From Flavobacteriales bacterium UBA2040 (lineage in GTDB: Bacteria; Bacteroidota; Bacteroidia; Flavobacteriales_D; Crocinitomicaceae), in contig DDBE01000103.1 of the NCBI GenBank assembly GCA_002332715.1, forward strand, positions 1 to 8,732: 8,732 nucleotides of DNA, written 5' to 3'. A program made the translations under genes and the position numbers. Positions 7,371 to 8,732 of this stretch are shown piece after piece. The notes beneath the pieces were generated by a model. That model ran no database searches. It saw only the letters and a program-made list of their open reading frames with translations, and was not told the origin of the DNA. Positions within the stretch are counted from its first letter, which is position 1. Every line of letters begins with the position of its first letter.

Positions 7371-7379
7371 TGTGGACAG
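7371..7379 (-). promoter_or_regulatory. Degenerate DnaA-box-like 9-mer
   Basis: The minus strand reads CTGTCCACA, 7 of 9 matches to TTATCCACA. It has the same orientation as the perfect box at 7382-7390 and starts 11 bases from it, about one helical turn. Alone it would not be called; the spacing and orientation give it some weight. Confidence 0.25.
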
Positions 7380-7381
7380 AA

Positions 7382-7390
7382 TGTGTATAA
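7382..7390 (-). promoter_or_regulatory. DnaA box in the parA upstream region
   Basis: The minus strand reads TTATACACA, a perfect match to the DnaA consensus TTATnCACA and identical to the E. coli oriC R2 box. It lies about 96 bases upstream of the parA start, in a noncoding AT-rich region. ParAB loci are often close to oriC, and DnaA boxes also occur in promoters regulated by DnaA, so either role is plausible. A single 9-mer can arise by chance. Confidence 0.45.
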
Positions 7391-7465
7391 ACTCTCTATA
7401 ATACTGGAATTGAGAGGGCTTAACAATAAAAGAAATATACTATTGTTGGTAATTATTAACGAATA

Positions 7466-8732
7466 TCAATTCACCTCCTCGGCCAACTGTCTTTCGTACA
7501 TTTCCGCGTAAATTTTTCCGATTTCAATCAGCTCCTCATGTGTACCTTTTTCTGTTATTTGATGTCCATCCAAAACAATTATTGCATCCGCATTTCGGAG
7601 TGAAGATATTCGGTGAGAGACGATTATGGCTGTTTTGTTTCCAATTTCTTTGGCTAAGTTGCTCAAGATTATCTCTTCTGTTTCAGTGTCCACTGCTGAA
7701 AAACAATCGTCCATCAGCAACAATTTTGGGTTCCTTAATAATGCGCGGGCAATACTAACCCGTTGTTTTTGACCTCCGCTTAGATTCACACCTCTTTCTC
7801 CTAAAAGCGTATCAAAACTGTCAGGAAAATCAATAATATTATGGTGGACATGTGATTTTTTGGTGCTTTCTTCTATGGCTTCACGATTGATTTTCAGGTC
7901 GGTTGAACCGAATTTGATATTGTTCGCAATGGTATCAGAAAACAGGAAAACCTCTTGAGGAATAACAGCAGACTGATTTCTCAAGGCATCCAAATTAACC
8001 TCTTTCAAATCGATTCCATCCACGAAAATGTTTCCGGTATCTGGATCAAATTGACGCATTAACAGGTTTAAAATGGTCGTTTTTCCACTTCCCGTGCTAC
8101 CAACAATGCCAAGTGTTTCACCTTTTTTGACTATAAAAGAAACGTTGTCCAAGGCCTTTATTCCAGAATTTGGGTAAGTGTATGAAACGTTTTTGAATTC
8201 TATTTTTCCTTGAAAAGTAAAATCGTCAGAATTTTCGTTTACAATTTCAGGATTCTCTTGAAGGAATTCATTGATTCTTTCTTGAGAAGCACTTGCTCTT
8301 TGAATAATTGAGGTAACCCAGCCAACTGAAGCAAATGGCCATGTTAGCATATTAACAAAAATAATGAAAGCTAATATTTCTCCAAGAGACAATTCACCTT
8401 TGTAAGTCATTAATCCTCCCAAATAGATGGCCAATATAGTGCTCAAACCGATCAATAAGATAATGGTCGGCATGAACAAAGAATTTATCAAGACCAATTT
8501 CATTTGTTTGTCTTTGTAATTCTCTGTATTCTCATCAAAATTTGCCCTGTTATGATCTTCTTGCGTATAAGCTTTAAGAATACGTATTCCGGAAAAAGAT
8601 TCTTGGACCAAAGTCGAAATTAACGATTGTTGTTTCTGCACCTCTGCGCTCATTGCATTCATTTTACTCGAAACCTTATATATTACTATTGACATTAAAG
8701 GCAGTGGTAAAAGAACAAACAGTGTAAGTTGA
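7466..8732 (-). CDS. ABC exporter half-transporter (permease-ATPase), 5'-partial
   Basis: This is the C-terminal part of a type IV ABC exporter, cut by the right edge of the window. The Met at 8695 is internal: the frame stays open to the edge and the upstream codons (LTLFVLLPLPL) continue a typical membrane helix. About 421 residues are visible, of a usual 580-600, so roughly the first three helices are missing. Counting from that Met, helices lie near 67-95 and 105-128. The ATPase domain has Walker A GSTGSGKTT (199-207), Q-loop IPQ (Gln247), signature LSGGQ (305-309), Walker B LLLMDD (325-330), D-loop SAVD and H-loop His361. The position after the Walker B Asp, normally the catalytic Glu, is Asp330. 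The same DD pattern is found in MdlA/YheI-type subunits of heterodimeric exporters, so a partner may lie outside the window. The substrate is unknown; no clear terminator follows its stop. Confidence 0.93.
   Translation of the reverse strand, partial: QLTLFVLLPLPLMSIVIYKVSSKMNAMSAEVQKQQSLISTLVQESFSGIRILKAYTQEDHNRANFDENTENYKDKQMKLVLINSLFMPTIILLIGLSTILAIYLGGLMTYKGELSLGEILAFIIFVNMLTWPFASVGWVTSIIQRASASQERINEFLQENPEIVNENSDDFTFQGKIEFKNVSYTYPNSGIKALDNVSFIVKKGETLGIVGSTGSGKTTILNLLMRQFDPDTGNIFVDGIDLKEVNLDALRNQSAVIPQEVFLFSDTIANNIKFGSTDLKINREAIEESTKKSHVHHNIIDFPDSFDTLLGERGVNLSGGQKQRVSIARALLRNPKLLLMDDCFSAVDTETEEIILSNLAKEIGNKTAIIVSHRISSLRNADAIIVLDGHQITEKGTHEELIEIGKIYAEMYERQLAEEVN

Noticed and set aside
7392..7416. 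CTCTC / GAGAG inverted repeat in the parA upstream region as an operator or terminator
   Set aside because: Five base pairs with a 15-base loop are expected by chance in a region of this size and no T run follows.
7422..7447. Inverted repeat AACAATA / TATTGTT downstream of the ABC transporter gene as a terminator
   Set aside because: The stem is only 7 A/T-rich base pairs with a 12-base loop and no following T run on the minus strand, so it is too weak to call.

Overview
The window looks like a chromosomal fragment from a member of the Bacteroidota, most likely a flavobacterium-like lineage. The reasons are low GC by eye, start codons without clear Shine-Dalgarno sequences, a very large signal peptidase I with a DUF5684-like N-terminal domain, a DUF5683 protein, and the gene order parA-parB-DUF5683-dapB-lepB-wbqC, which I recall from Bacteroidota genomes. 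No synteny or similarity search was run. Genes are cut at both window edges, and the left edge carries a perfect foldback, so the window may be a whole short assembly contig.

Layout. At the left, on the plus strand, is the 3' part of an unrecognised, possibly beta-propeller protein (to 788). It converges on and overlaps by 4 bases a long minus-strand block. In transcription order, right to left, that block holds parA (7286-6474), parB (6484-5579), a DUF5683 membrane protein (5582-5028), dapB (4985-4257), lepB (4256-2355), a WbqC-family gene (2351-1749) and a secreted endonuclease/exonuclease/phosphatase-family protein (1735-785). Overlaps or gaps are -11, -4, +42, 0, +3 and +13 bases, so this reads as one operon or two nested ones. 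Upstream of parA is a 179-base intergenic region with a Bacteroidota-type promoter box and one perfect DnaA-box 9-mer. Beyond it, on the same strand, is a 5'-truncated ABC exporter half-transporter (7466 to the window end).

How the genes fit together. ParA and ParB segregate the chromosome origin region. DapB makes the lysine/diaminopimelate precursor needed for peptidoglycan. LepB removes signal peptides, and the last gene encodes a protein with such a signal. DUF5683 and WbqC are poorly characterised, and WbqC members are often linked to surface polysaccharide. The block therefore joins origin segregation with envelope growth.

I see no tRNA, rRNA, CRISPR array, insertion sequence or prophage, and no clearly new defence or mobile system. 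The points most worth checking are the foldback at the left edge, the lepB-wbqC junction (same frame, one stop codon apart), the DnaA-box pair at the parAB promoter, the long insertions in LepB, and the Asp in place of the catalytic Glu in the ABC ATPase.
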